Source: an uncultured Solobacterium sp.
GTDB taxonomy: Bacteria; Bacillota_I; Bacilli_A; Erysipelotrichales; Erysipelotrichaceae
Direction of reading: 5' to 3'
Assembly (NCBI GenBank): GCA_900552125.1
Contig: URYK01000009.1
Coordinates: 1 to 64,000 of the forward strand
DNA: 64,000 bases
A model generated the notes under the pieces. That model saw nothing but the letters and a program-made list of their open reading frames with translations. It was not told the DNA's origin and did no database searches. The translations under genes were made by a program, and so were the position numbers. Position 1 is the first letter of the stretch, and each line of letters starts with the position of its first letter. Positions 7,992 to 16,760 of this stretch are shown here, piece after piece.

Positions 7992-9464
7992 TTATGAACG
8001 ATTACTGTTTTTTATCCATTCTCCTAAAGTTGGAAGATAAGCATAAAATTCTTTTAAATTCTTAAGCTTCCATTCCCAGTTTGGACTGCCAATAGTGCCT
8101 GGAGCATTAATTCTTCCATTGCTCTTCAACCCTAATATATCACCCATCGGTAATATTACAACTTTAGCTTCGCTATCTAAACAATAACGTATTACTAGTT
8201 CGTGGAATGTTCGATTTTCATAACCGCAATTATGGAAAAAACGGCGTAATGCAATGCGACGATTCGAAGACAAGGTCTGATAATAACCCTCTAAGGTATC
8301 ATTATCATGTGTCCCTGTATATAAAACAACATGTTCTTTTCTAGGTTTCTTCAATAATTTAGGCTGTAGCTCAAATGAAACAACTTCCATTCCCATTAAA
8401 TTATAATGGTCACGAAGTGTACCAACCTGCTTCCTTAGATCTCCTAAATCCTCCGCAACAATGCGAATATTCGGTAATCGTCTATATACTTCATCAAAGA
8501 AATCATAGGCAGGTCCAAGTACCCATTCTCCAACTTTTGCGGTTGGACAATCCGCTGGAATTTGCCAATATGTATCAAAGGCACGGAAATGATCTAAACG
8601 TAGGATATCATATTGCTGCTCATTCCATGCTAAACGATGAATCCATAAATCATAATGATTTCTCTGCATTTGTTTCCAATTATAAATTGGATTTCCCCAT
8701 CTTTGCCCATCTTCACTAAAATAATCAGGCGGTACTCCAGCAACGTGTGTTGGATTTCCTTTAGAATCCAGCAAAAACTCATTCTGATTCTGCCATACAT
8801 CCGCGCTATCAAGGCCGATATAGAAAGGCAAATCGCCCATAATCTGTACGCCATGCTCATTTGCATAGGTTTTGACATCGTTCCATTGTTTATAAAAGAT
8901 AAACTGCAGGAACTGCTCATAATTGATTTCATCTTCATACTCTTCTAATGAGAATTTTCGATTATTGATCCATTCACGCTGTTCTTTTGGCCACTCTATC
9001 CAGCTTTTCATATTATTATGTTTCTTTAAAGTAATAAATACTGCATACGGATATAGCCATTCCGCAGTCGAACAAAAGAGCTGATATTCCTGTGCAAATT
9101 CATCATACATCTTTAAGAAGTTTTTATACGCCTTTTTTAAATAAGGTGCTTTAAATTGACGAACCCCTTCAAAATCCACTCTTTCAGAAAATTTGTTGTA
9201 GTTACGAATTGAGCTTTGTTTTAGTAATCCATAATCAGCCAAAGTATCTACACTGATATAGACATCATCTCCAGCATAAGTAGAAAATGGCTGATAAGGA
9301 GAATTTCCATAGCCGACAGGATTCAATGGAAGAATCTGCCAGATACGAATGTTTTGTTTACTAATAGCATCAATTAGTCGAAATGTGTGTTTTCCAAAAT
9401 CTCCTATACCCTGATTTCCAGGTAAAGAAGATATAGGCATTAAAATACCTGTTGTTCGCTCCAT
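7992..9464 (-). CDS. malQ: 4-alpha-glucanotransferase (amylomaltase, GH77)
   Basis: MalQ transfers alpha-1,4-glucan chains between maltodextrins in the cytoplasm and releases glucose. The 490-residue protein is of normal bacterial length. GH77 signatures are present: SPYQPFS near residue 55, the nucleophile motif DILRLDHFRAF with D291, the acid/base motif IVAEDLG with E338, and GTHDNDT near 385. AGGAGG precedes the ATG. It pairs in function with the GH13 enzyme at 3251. Two LacI-type operator-like sites and a very short leader frame lie upstream (9541-9605), which suggests sugar control. Confidence 0.95.
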   Translation of the reverse strand: MERTTGILMPISSLPGNQGIGDFGKHTFRLIDAISKQNIRIWQILPLNPVGYGNSPYQPFSTYAGDDVYISVDTLADYGLLKQSSIRNYNKFSERVDFEGVRQFKAPYLKKAYKNFLKMYDEFAQEYQLFCSTAEWLYPYAVFITLKKHNNMKSWIEWPKEQREWINNRKFSLEEYEDEINYEQFLQFIFYKQWNDVKTYANEHGVQIMGDLPFYIGLDSADVWQNQNEFLLDSKGNPTHVAGVPPDYFSEDGQRWGNPIYNWKQMQRNHYDLWIHRLAWNEQQYDILRLDHFRAFDTYWQIPADCPTAKVGEWVLGPAYDFFDEVYRRLPNIRIVAEDLGDLRKQVGTLRDHYNLMGMEVVSFELQPKLLKKPRKEHVVLYTGTHDNDTLEGYYQTLSSNRRIALRRFFHNCGYENRTFHELVIRYCLDSEAKVVILPMGDILGLKSNGRINAPGTIGSPNWEWKLKNLKEFYAYLPTLGEWIKNSNRS

Positions 9465-9539
9465 TTTTCCTCCTAACTAAGCATCAGACATATAAACCAT
9501 TTTGTCAAAACATCTGTACCTTATCACCAAAGTAGTATC

Positions 9540-9566
9540 TCATGATATGCGTTTACAATTACACAT
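9540..9566 (-). CDS. Possible 8-codon leader peptide upstream of malQ
   Basis: AAAGGAGG stands 7 bases before an ATG at 9566, followed by seven sense codons (reading M-C-N-C-K-R-I-S) and TGA. The site is stronger than many real gene starts here, but nothing longer follows. About 75 bases separate its stop from the malQ start. It could be a leader peptide or the start of a lost gene. Confidence 0.3.
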   Translation of the reverse strand: MCNCKRIS

Positions 9567-9605
9567 ATATTTACCTCCTTTTGAATATTTTGTAAGCGTT
9601 TATCA
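9543..9605. promoter_or_regulatory. Pair of inverted LacI/MalR-type operator-like sites
   Basis: TGTAAGCGTTTATCA at 9591-9605 (plus) and TGTAAACGCATATCA at 9543-9557 (minus) agree at 12 of 15 positions and share a central CG. They resemble CcpA cre sites, but both have one extra base compared with the 14-base cre consensus, which favours another LacI-family repressor such as MalR. They flank the malQ leader region. Confidence 0.4.
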
Positions 9606-9631
9606 TTATCCTTATTTTAACACAAATTATA

Positions 9632-9661
9632 TGAAAAAAAAGTGCCTAATGACACTTTTTT
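9632..9661 (-). terminator. Terminator after ZIP transporter gene
   Basis: AAAAAAAGTG pairs with CAC plus a T run around a short loop, 14 bases past the stop of the transporter gene. It is symmetric enough to act in both directions. Confidence 0.65.
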
Positions 9662-9674
9662 TCATTTCTTTACA

Positions 9675-10472
9675 TTAACCTAAAGCTACATCCATTATCA
9701 TCATGATTAAAAAGCCAGCCATGACCCCTAATGTCCCTGCATGAGAATGTGCATTCAAATTAGCTTCAGGAATTAATTCTTCCACAACAACATAAATCAT
9801 AGCACCTGCCGCAAAGGATAATAGCCAAGGCATTGCTACCGTAGCCCCACCAACAATGGCAACAGTCGCAACTCCTGCAATAGGTTCAACAATTCCACTT
9901 AAAGAACCATATAAGAATGATTTAAAACGTGAACATCCTTCTTTATATAAAGGCAAAGAAATCGCAGCTCCCTCTGGAAAGTTCTGTAATCCTATACCAA
10001 CTGCTAAGGCAATTGCGGCAGCTAGTGTAGTTGATGAACCAGCTGCACTAGAAAGTGCAAAGGATAAGCCTACTGCCATACCTTCTGGAATATTATGCAA
10101 TGTTACCGCAAATACAAGCATTGTAGTTCTCTTCAAAGAACTCTTTGGCCCCTCTGGTTCATCACTGCCTGGATGTAAATGTGGTAAAAGCTTATCAAGC
10201 AATAATAAAAATAAGCCTCCTAAAACAAAACCTCCACCAGCTGGAAGCCATTCAGGCAGCCCTAATTCCTTTGCCTGTTCCATACTAGGAATCAATAAGC
10301 TCCACACAGATGCTGCTATCATGACACCTGCCGCAAAGCCTAAAAAACCTGATTGCATAGCTGGTTTTATTTCTTTTCGTATTAAAAAAATTGTCGCAGC
10401 CCCTAGAGTTGTCATTAGAAATGTAAACCCCGTTCCAATAGCCGCAAGTATATATGGATTTGAGATTGTCAT
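9675..10472 (-). CDS. ZIP family metal transporter
   Basis: I choose the ATG at 10472 (265 residues), which has AAAGGA 9 bases upstream and begins MTISNPYILAAIG; a longer frame to 10541 adds a basic stretch unlike the family. ZIP proteins import zinc, iron or manganese across the cytoplasmic membrane. Eight hydrophobic segments are likely. The paired metal-site motifs are present: HNIPEGMAVG in the fourth segment and NFPEGAAISLPL in the fifth. A cytoplasmic loop with HLHPGSDEPEG lies between the third and fourth. Metal specificity is not readable. It resembles the GufA/ZupT subgroup. It is monocistronic. Confidence 0.9.
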   Translation of the reverse strand: MTISNPYILAAIGTGFTFLMTTLGAATIFLIRKEIKPAMQSGFLGFAAGVMIAASVWSLLIPSMEQAKELGLPEWLPAGGGFVLGGLFLLLLDKLLPHLHPGSDEPEGPKSSLKRTTMLVFAVTLHNIPEGMAVGLSFALSSAAGSSTTLAAAIALAVGIGLQNFPEGAAISLPLYKEGCSRFKSFLYGSLSGIVEPIAGVATVAIVGGATVAMPWLLSFAAGAMIYVVVEELIPEANLNAHSHAGTLGVMAGFLIMMIMDVALG

Positions 10473-10557
10473 TTTTTCATTCCTTTCTTTTCCCTTCTTG
10501 CAATTATACCTATTATACTCTATCCTTATACTTTTGACCATGCTTTTGCCTAATCTA

Positions 10558-10584
10558 TCTAAAAAGACAACCGTCTGGCTGTCT
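10558..10584 (-). terminator. Terminator after PocR-domain gene
   Basis: On the minus strand AAGACAGCC pairs with GGTTGTCTT around a short loop, followed by a T-rich run, 10 bases past the stop. Confidence 0.6.
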
Positions 10585-10592
10585 TAATACAT

Positions 10593-11090
10593 CTATTCTT
10601 TATTTTCTTCCATCGCAAAATGATAAGATAATAAATCTTTCAATAATTCAATAGAAGCATTCATCTGATCTTCATTCATAGTTTTAATAACCTTAAAGTT
10701 TTTCAGCAGCATGTCTGCATTTAACTGATATTCTTTGCTAAGATAGTTAACCCATTTATCTGCTTCTTCCTTCTGTTTTCCTGCCAGTACCCCTTCACTG
10801 ACAATAACACAATGGAAATCTCCTCGTTTAACTGGTACAGCCCATTTAATCAGCCCTGCGTGACAGGAATATACACATTCATGATCAATTTTTCTTGCAT
10901 TATCATATGTCTCCTGTGTACATTCTTCACATTTTTCCAAAGCTTTACTGCTGGATTTCAGACACTTACAAAAATAATTCTTCTCAGATGCACTCTGAAT
11001 AACTGTGTGTTCATAAACTACATAACTCCTCAATCCCGTAATATTCTGATAATCCCTTAAAGCTTTTTTCACAATATCTTTCTTTTCCAT
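10593..11090 (-). CDS. Stand-alone PocR sensory-domain protein
   Basis: The 165 residues are nearly filled by a PocR domain: YQNITGLRSYVVYEH at the N terminus, then a cysteine cluster (C-K-C, C-E-E-C, HECVYSCHAGL) and WAVPVKRGDFHCVIVSEG. In other proteins PocR is the ligand-sensing part of regulators (first seen for propanediol use) attached to AraC, histidine kinase or GGDEF domains. Here no output domain is attached. The start ATG has a weak AAGGAAGT site. A perfect cre match lies 90 bases upstream, so carbon control is plausible. Role: inferred small-molecule or redox sensor. Confidence 0.75.
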   Translation of the reverse strand: MEKKDIVKKALRDYQNITGLRSYVVYEHTVIQSASEKNYFCKCLKSSSKALEKCEECTQETYDNARKIDHECVYSCHAGLIKWAVPVKRGDFHCVIVSEGVLAGKQKEEADKWVNYLSKEYQLNADMLLKNFKVIKTMNEDQMNASIELLKDLLSYHFAMEENKE

Positions 11091-11178
11091 AAACCTTACT
11101 TCCTTTACTATTTACACTCTAAAATATATCATAAATAATAAAAAAGTTCTAGATTAATTATTACATTTTCATTGATTT

Positions 11179-11192
11179 TGTAAACGTTATCA
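11179..11192 (+). promoter_or_regulatory. Perfect cre (CcpA) consensus match
   Basis: TGTAAACGTTATCA fits TGWAANCGNTNWCA at every position. It lies between the PocR-domain gene (minus) and the flavin reductase pseudogene (plus), and could control either. Confidence 0.55.
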
Positions 11193-11287
11193 AAAGAATA
11201 GGATTATATTCATTTAAATATGTTTCTTAAGCGAATTATTTATTACTATTCATCATATAATACAATATTACGAAAGGAGCTGATTAC

Positions 11288-11795
11288 ATGCATTTACATG
11301 AAATATCTCCTCAGCAGCTTTATAGCGATCCATTTTCCATGCTGTCAGAAGATTGGATGTTAATTACTGCAGGAGATACTGATAAAGTTAATACAATGAC
11401 TGCTTCTTGGGGCGGATTTGGTATCTTATGGAATAAACCAGTTGCCTATATCTTTGTACGCCCTCAGCGTTATACAAGACATTTTCTAGATGTGAATCAA
11501 ACATTTTCTTTAACCTTTTACTCAGAAGAACATCGAAAGACTCTTTCTTACTTAGGAAGCATCAGTGGAAAAGAAGAGTCAAAAATCAAAAATACTAATT
11601 TCAATACTGCATTCATCCATAATACCCCCTACTTTGAAGAAGCACATACAATACTAATCTGTAGAAAAATATACTGTCAGAGTTTAACATCATCTTCATT
11701 TATAAAAAAAAGAATTGTGTGCTAAAAACTATCCATCTGAAGACTATCATTTGATGTATATAGCGGAAATTACAAACATTTATGAAAGATTATAG
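11288..11795 (+). pseudogene. Flavin reductase-like protein, frameshifted
   Basis: The first 141 codons encode a flavin reductase-like (FMN-binding split barrel) protein: TMTASWGGFGILWNKPVAYIFVRPQRYT carries the family core. The frame then runs through eight A (11704-11711) and stops at 11725. Dropping one A would read on as I-K-K-E-L-C-A-K-N-Y-P-S-E-D-Y-H-L-M-Y and end with I-A-E-I-T-N-I-Y-E-R-L and TAG at 11793, which is the expected C terminus. So a one-base insertion in a homopolymer breaks the gene, or the read is wrong. AAAGGAG stands before the ATG. A terminator follows at 11801. Confidence 0.8.
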
Positions 11796-11800
11796 ATAAA

Positions 11801-11838
11801 AAAAAGTTTGTCATACATAAGCGTATGTACAAACTTTT
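11801..11838. terminator. Bidirectional terminator
   Basis: AAAAGTTTGT pairs with ACAAACTTTT, with ATAC/GTAT inside, between two convergent genes. Confidence 0.8.
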
Positions 11839-12076
11839 AGTGTTCCACAATAACAACTTCTACTTTTTTCTCTGCCGGGTGATAATCATATGTAATTTTC
11901 GCAAGGTTTGCGTCACCTAAATGCTTTGTTAATACCTCTGTGATATTATGAGTCAATACTTTAGTATCTTCTTCTGTATCACAAAAATATTCAATAGTTG
12001 TCGTTGTATGCTTTCTTGCGGATACGTTTTTTGATATTTCTTCCTGTAAACGAACAGTTTTTTTCATAAAAGCCAA
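11837..12076 (-). CDS. Small conserved-looking protein, unknown function
   Basis: The frame gives 79 residues from a TTG at 12076 (AAAGGA 4 bases upstream) or 76 from the ATG at 12067; the spacing does not decide. The protein is soluble and shows no membrane segment or known motif. Alternating hydrophobic residues near the end (KVEVVIVEH) suggest a closing beta strand, and the middle is rich in threonine. It shares no operon with its neighbours. Confidence 0.5.
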   Translation of the reverse strand: MAFMKKTVRLQEEISKNVSARKHTTTTIEYFCDTEEDTKVLTHNITEVLTKHLGDANLAKITYDYHPAEKKVEVVIVEH

Positions 12077-12139
12077 TCATTCCTTTCCGTTTTCGGTTAT
12101 TATCTTATCACGTTTTTATATGAAGAAAAAGTCCTATTT

Positions 12140-13027
12140 CTAAATAAAAATATCTTCTGGGACATTTTCTCCATCCCCATTTGTGAAAACAATTGTTCCC
12201 ACATAAAAATCAAACTCTGCATCAAACTGATGTTCTTCCTGAATATATACCTCTAAATTAATGTATGATTCATAATTATAATATAACTGAGCATATAATA
12301 ATTGCATAAGCTGTTCCATCTGATTTTCATCAATCTTTTCATCTAATGTAAGAGTATATATATCTTCATAATCCTTTATTTCTTTTTTCAATGCATATGT
12401 TTGTATTGTAGGATTTTCAGACATCTCATACACTAAATCTGTTTGTGCATCACATACTGATAAATTTTCATCATATGCCAATTCTTCAAACTCAGCATGT
12501 GCAGGTAATGTATAGTAAACTAGTGGTGTATCATTTTCTACAAGCACCACATCAGCCATATAATCACTCGTATTGGTTAATGTTACTTTCTGAACACCTG
12601 AATCATATTCTTCTTCATCAAGTTCACATTGAATAGAAATATCTTCAGTTGTTATTGTTCGATCAACATTGCCTTTTATAGGTTCTTCATAAGAATAGTC
12701 TTCATAATTGTCTGAATCTTCTTCAATAAATGAAACTAATAGTGGTACTATCACTAAAACAACGCTGAATATACCACCAAGTATTTTCCAGACCTTATTT
12801 TTATCAATAGATTGTTTATAGGTACTAGTAAATTCTCTTTTAGGAAGCTGGATTTTCTTCTTTTCTTTTTCTTCAACATGATGATCAGAGTTTTGCCAAG
12901 TAGATTTTTCTTCAAAAATCGAAGCTTTTTTTACTTCTTGATAAGCTCTTGTTTTTCGCCCGCATATCGGACAACGGCTTTCTTCACATACATTTCCGCA
13001 CTCATCACAATATCGCTTTTGTTTCAT
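12140..13027 (-). CDS. Zinc-ribbon membrane protein, unknown function
   Basis: This 295-residue protein opens with a zinc ribbon, C-D-E-C (8-11) and C-P-I-C (19-22). A basic linker follows, then one membrane segment (about 84-104, IFSVVLVIVPLLVSF), an acidic linker, and a 180-residue domain rich in beta-strand patterns and acidic residues that should face outside. This layout, a cytoplasmic ribbon plus one anchor plus an outer domain, is common in Firmicutes proteins of unknown role. GGTGA stands before the ATG at 13027. No operon partner. Confidence 0.7.
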   Translation of the reverse strand: MKQKRYCDECGNVCEESRCPICGRKTRAYQEVKKASIFEEKSTWQNSDHHVEEKEKKKIQLPKREFTSTYKQSIDKNKVWKILGGIFSVVLVIVPLLVSFIEEDSDNYEDYSYEEPIKGNVDRTITTEDISIQCELDEEEYDSGVQKVTLTNTSDYMADVVLVENDTPLVYYTLPAHAEFEELAYDENLSVCDAQTDLVYEMSENPTIQTYALKKEIKDYEDIYTLTLDEKIDENQMEQLMQLLYAQLYYNYESYINLEVYIQEEHQFDAEFDFYVGTIVFTNGDGENVPEDIFI

Positions 13028-13076
13028 GAATTATCACCATCCCTATTGCTAATTATATTTTATCATAACATAGATA

Positions 13077-13112
13077 TCAAAAAAACTATGGATGCCTTGA
13101 ATACCATAGTTT
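13077..13112 (-). terminator. Terminator after DeoR-family gene
   Basis: AAACTATGG pairs with CCATAGTTT around a 12-base loop and is followed on the minus strand by T residues. Confidence 0.8.
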
Positions 13113-13136
13113 CACTTCATACTAATTATGTTATCT

Positions 13137-13913
13137 CTAATATAAATCTTCATCCGCAACAATTACATTATCCGGAAGTATTTCCATATCCAATGTTTCA
13201 TCATGATTACATATCAGCGCATCAAAATCCTGCACGCGAATAAAACTACAGAAACCTTTAATCTTAAATTTAGATGTATCACACAACAAATACTTATGCA
13301 CTGCCTGTTTCATTGCGGCTATTTTCACAGCCATTGTGTCCATCTCAGCTGTATATACTTCCCCTTTTTCTATATCAACACCTGCGCAGCTTAAAAAAGC
13401 ATGATCAAAGTTAAATTTCTCAAGATCCTGCAATGTTACAGGACCTACAGACATACCATATTCTGGTATATACTTTCCACCTAGCATAAATAATTCAGCT
13501 TCTCCCTTATCAAAAGCAGAGGCAATCAGCTGGCTATGTGTCACAATTTTAACTTTCTTTTGTTTTAATAAAGGTAAAAGCTCCATAACACTTGTCCCGC
13601 CATCTAGAAATACACAATCGCCATCATGCACAAAAGCGGCTGCTCTCTCACAGATTTGCTTTTTTTCCTTTTGATAAATGCCATCTCTTTCCTGCATATT
13701 CAATTCACCACGATTTGAGAGGATCGTCTGTTTTAAAATACTTTTTGCCCCGCCATGCACACGAATCAAAAGCCCTTGCTGTTCAAGTTCTTCACAATCT
13801 CTTCGTATTGTTGTTTCTGTTACTTTAAATTTTATCGCCATCTCTTTTGTGGAAACAAATCCTTTTTCATTGACCCATTGTTCAATTTTTTGAAAGCGTT
13901 CCTCTGCTAGCAT
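13137..13913 (-). CDS. DeoR-family transcriptional regulator
   Basis: The start is the ATG at 13913 (GGGAG at 8 bases), giving 258 residues; upstream in-frame ATGs at 13970 and 13943 lack a site. The N terminus has the DeoR helix-turn-helix: RFQKIEQWVNEKGFVST, then VTETTIRRDCEELEQQGLLIRVHGGA. The C-terminal effector domain shows the sugar-isomerase-like pattern DGDCVFLDGGTSVMELLPLL and CDTSKFKIKGF. Such regulators sense phosphorylated sugars and usually repress. No sugar operon is adjacent; fumC starts divergently about 165 bases away and could be a target. Confidence 0.9.
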   Translation of the reverse strand: MLAEERFQKIEQWVNEKGFVSTKEMAIKFKVTETTIRRDCEELEQQGLLIRVHGGAKSILKQTILSNRGELNMQERDGIYQKEKKQICERAAAFVHDGDCVFLDGGTSVMELLPLLKQKKVKIVTHSQLIASAFDKGEAELFMLGGKYIPEYGMSVGPVTLQDLEKFNFDHAFLSCAGVDIEKGEVYTAEMDTMAVKIAAMKQAVHKYLLCDTSKFKIKGFCSFIRVQDFDALICNHDETLDMEILPDNVIVADEDLY

Positions 13914-14079
13914 ATAATCACTCCCATACTCATGTATGTACATTGTACTCGATAGAAAAAAAATATACAAGAAATGAAAAATAAATTTAATAAAACAATT
14001 CTAGACCATCTTATATATGGGACTCTTTAAATTCTTTTTCACTCATGATAAAATTTTTATGAACAAAAGGAGGAGAGTT

Positions 14080-15444
14080 ATGAAAATGAGAATAGAACAT
14101 GATTCCATGGGAGAAATTGCGGTAGAAGATGATAAATATTGGGGTGCTCAGACTCAAAGAAGTTACGAAAACTTCAAAATAGGAATTGAGAAAATACCAT
14201 TTGAAGTAATTTATGCCTTTGCTCATTTAAAACTTGCCTGTGCCAAAGTAAATTATGAAATGGGTAAGATAAGTGAAAAGAAAAAAGAAATCATTGCGAC
14301 TGTATGTGATGAAATATTATGTGGAAAACTAGACGACCATTTCCCACTATCCGTATGGCAGACAGGAAGCGGTACACAAAGTAATATGAACATCAATGAA
14401 GTTATTGCTAATCGTGGAAATGAAATCGCGAAAGAAAAGCTTTTACATCCAAATGATGATGTAAATAAAGGACAAAGTTCCAATGATACTTTCCCTACAG
14501 CTATGCATATTGCCGCAATCGAAGCTATTCAAAAGCAATTATTTCCTGAATTACAAAATATCATTGATACAATGAAGCGCTTAGAACAGGAAAATAGGGA
14601 TATTATAAAAATTGGGCGTACTCACCTGCAAGATGCTACACCACTTCGTTTTTCTCAAGAAATCAGCGGGTGGAGAAATATGTTAGAAAACAATATGGAT
14701 ATGCTTCAGAAAGGAATTGATTCTTTACGTAAACTGGCAATCGGAGGTACTGCAGTAGGTACAGGTCTAAATTCTTTTGAAGGATTTTCTGAACGTGTTT
14801 GTAATGAATTAAGCAGCCAGCTAACAACTCAATTCATAAGCGATCCAAATAAATTCCATGCTTTATCCAGCAAAGATGACATTGCTTTTGCACATGGGGC
14901 AGTAAAAGCTCTAGCTGCAAACTGTATGAAGATTGCCAATGATATTCGCTGGCTAGCAAGCGGCCCTCGCTGTGGTCTGCAGGAAATTTTCATTCCTGAA
15001 AACGAACCTGGAAGTAGCATTATGCCAGGAAAAGTAAATCCAACACAATGCGAAGCAATGACTATGGTCTGTGCCCAGGTTATGGGAAATGATGCGACAA
15101 TCGGCTTTGCGGCAAGCCAAGGCAACTTTGAATTAAACGTATTCATGCCTGTTATCATCTATAATTTCCTACAATCAGTTAGATTATTGAGTGATGCATT
15201 AAAAAGTTTCCGTATTCATTGTGTAGAAGGTATACGAGCTAATGAAGAAAAAATGAATGCTTATTTGCATAATTCTTTAATGCTGGTAACTGCCTTAAAC
15301 CCTTATATCGGATATGAAAAAGCTGCAGAAACAGCTAAGAAGGCATACAAAGAAGGAATTTCTTTAAAAGAAGCCTGTGTTTCTTTAGGTTATCTTAGTG
15401 AAGAAGAGTTTGATAAATACGTAAGACCTGAACAAATGGTATAA
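14080..15444 (+). CDS. fumC: Class II fumarate hydratase
   Basis: FumC interconverts fumarate and malate. The ATG at 14080 has AAAGGAGGAG upstream; a longer frame from 14017 is not supported. The product has 454 residues, normal for the family, and begins [13 protein letters not shown] after two residues. Key sites are present: [24 protein letters not shown] with the catalytic-site His, and the superfamily signature [15 protein letters not shown]. It is an oxygen-stable, iron-free enzyme. It faces malic enzyme convergently across a shared terminator, which fits fumarate to malate to pyruvate flow. Confidence 0.95.
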   Translation: MKMRIEHDSMGEIAVEDDKYWGAQTQRSYENFKIGIEKIPFEVIYAFAHLKLACAKVNYEMGKISEKKKEIIATVCDEILCGKLDDHFPLSVWQTGSGTQSNMNINEVIANRGNEIAKEKLLHPNDDVNKGQSSNDTFPTAMHIAAIEAIQKQLFPELQNIIDTMKRLEQENRDIIKIGRTHLQDATPLRFSQEISGWRNMLENNMDMLQKGIDSLRKLAIGGTAVGTGLNSFEGFSERVCNELSSQLTTQFISDPNKFHALSSKDDIAFAHGAVKALAANCMKIANDIRWLASGPRCGLQEIFIPENEPGSSIMPGKVNPTQCEAMTMVCAQVMGNDATIGFAASQGNFELNVFMPVIIYNFLQSVRLLSDALKSFRIHCVEGIRANEEKMNAYLHNSLMLVTALNPYIGYEKAAETAKKAYKEGISLKEACVSLGYLSEEEFDKYVRPEQMV

Positions 15445-15450
15445 AACTAA

Positions 15451-15494
15451 AAAAGGCTATAACATCATTTCATATGCATGTTATAGTCTTTTTA
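15451..15494. terminator. Bidirectional terminator between fumC and malic enzyme
   Basis: GGCTATAACAT pairs with ATGTTATAGTC around a 12-base loop, with A and T runs on the two sides. Confidence 0.85.
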
Positions 15495-15496
15495 TA

Positions 15497-16669
15497 TTAT
15501 ATTCTTGCTGTTCCGCTTTCTCTAGCTGCCTTCGCAACAGCCTTTGCAACTACTTTACCTACTTCCTTATTTAATGCACTAGGAATAATATATTCTCTTG
15601 ATAATTCTTCATCAGAAACTAAAGAAGCAATTGCATAAGCAGCTGCAATTTTCATTTCTTCATTGATATCTCTAGCACGTACATCTAAAGCCCCTCTAAA
15701 GATACCTGGGAAAGCTAATACATTATTGATCTGATTCGCAAAATCACTACGTCCTGTTCCTACAATATAGGCCCCTGCTTTCTTCGCAAGATCTGGCATA
15801 ATTTCAGGAGTTGGATTCGCCATAGGGAAAACAATTGATTTTTCATTCATTGACGCAATCATATCTTCACTTACTACATTTGGTGCAGATACGCCAATAA
15901 AGATATCACTATCTTTTATCACATCTTTTAAACTTCCCTTTTCAAGATTTTTGTTCGTTACCTCTGCCAAAGCTTTCCTTTCTTCATTTAAGCCTGGTTT
16001 ACCTTTATAAATAGCTCCATCGATATCACAAAGAACAATATTTCCAAAGTTCATCTGTAAAAGAATTTTCGCAATCGCAGTACCTGCTGAACCAGCTCCA
16101 TTAATCACGATCTTCAAGCTTCCCATTTCTTTGTTTGTCAGTTTTACCGCATTTAATAAAGCGGCAGCCACAACAATCGCAGTACCATGCTGATCATCAT
16201 GGAATACTGGAATATCACATACTTCTTTAAGTTTTCTTTCAATTTCAAAACAGCGTGGAGCCGCAATATCTTCTAGGTTTATTCCCCCAAAGCTTCCGGA
16301 TAATAAAGAAATAGTATGTACAATTTCATCTACATCTTTACTTTTAATACATAACGGAATTGCATTCACTCCTGCAAATTCTTTAAATAGAACACATTTT
16401 CCCTCCATTACCGGCATACCAGCTTCTGGGCCAATATCTCCTAGCCCCAGTACTGCAGTACCATCAGTAATTACCGCAACCAGATTTCCACGTCCAGTTA
16501 ACTCATAACTCTTGTTTATATCATCTTTAATTTCTAGACATGGAGCCGCCACACCTGGAGTATAGGCAAGACTTAAATCATCTTTATTTTCTATCTTCAT
16601 TTTAGGCTGTATATCGAGCTTTCCTGCCCATTCTGCATGTAAACGTAATGCTTCCTTTGCATAATCCAT
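15497..16669 (-). CDS. NAD(P)-dependent malic enzyme
   Basis: It decarboxylates malate to pyruvate with reduction of NAD(P). The 390 residues match the short bacterial malic enzymes (MaeB core without the phosphotransacetylase domain). Motifs: YTPGVAAPCL (33-42), the metal and substrate region GDIGPEAGMPVMEGK (77-91), VFHDDQHGTA with the metal-binding aspartates, and the dinucleotide fold GAGSAGTA. The start ATG has AGAGAGGTATA upstream. It is convergent with fumC. The DUF1836 gene lies upstream on the same strand, about 90 bases away. Confidence 0.93.
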   Translation of the reverse strand: MDYAKEALRLHAEWAGKLDIQPKMKIENKDDLSLAYTPGVAAPCLEIKDDINKSYELTGRGNLVAVITDGTAVLGLGDIGPEAGMPVMEGKCVLFKEFAGVNAIPLCIKSKDVDEIVHTISLLSGSFGGINLEDIAAPRCFEIERKLKEVCDIPVFHDDQHGTAIVVAAALLNAVKLTNKEMGSLKIVINGAGSAGTAIAKILLQMNFGNIVLCDIDGAIYKGKPGLNEERKALAEVTNKNLEKGSLKDVIKDSDIFIGVSAPNVVSEDMIASMNEKSIVFPMANPTPEIMPDLAKKAGAYIVGTGRSDFANQINNVLAFPGIFRGALDVRARDINEEMKIAAAYAIASLVSDEELSREYIIPSALNKEVGKVVAKAVAKAARESGTARI

Positions 16670-16760
16670 TCTATATACCTCTCTTCCTTCTGTCCTATAT
16701 TATACTATCACAAGCTCTAAAAGTAATAAATAAAAATATAAAAAGCTCTCTTAACGAAAG

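Noticed and set aside
9591-9605. A CcpA cre site upstream of malQ
   Set aside because: It is one base longer than the cre consensus and has a similar inverted partner, so another LacI-family operator is more likely.
9856-10587. 243-codon plus frame opposite the ZIP transporter
   Set aside because: The minus frame has the ZIP motifs and a good start; this is its shadow.
14829-15158. 109-codon minus frame inside fumC
   Set aside because: Antisense shadow of a clear fumarase; no ribosome site.
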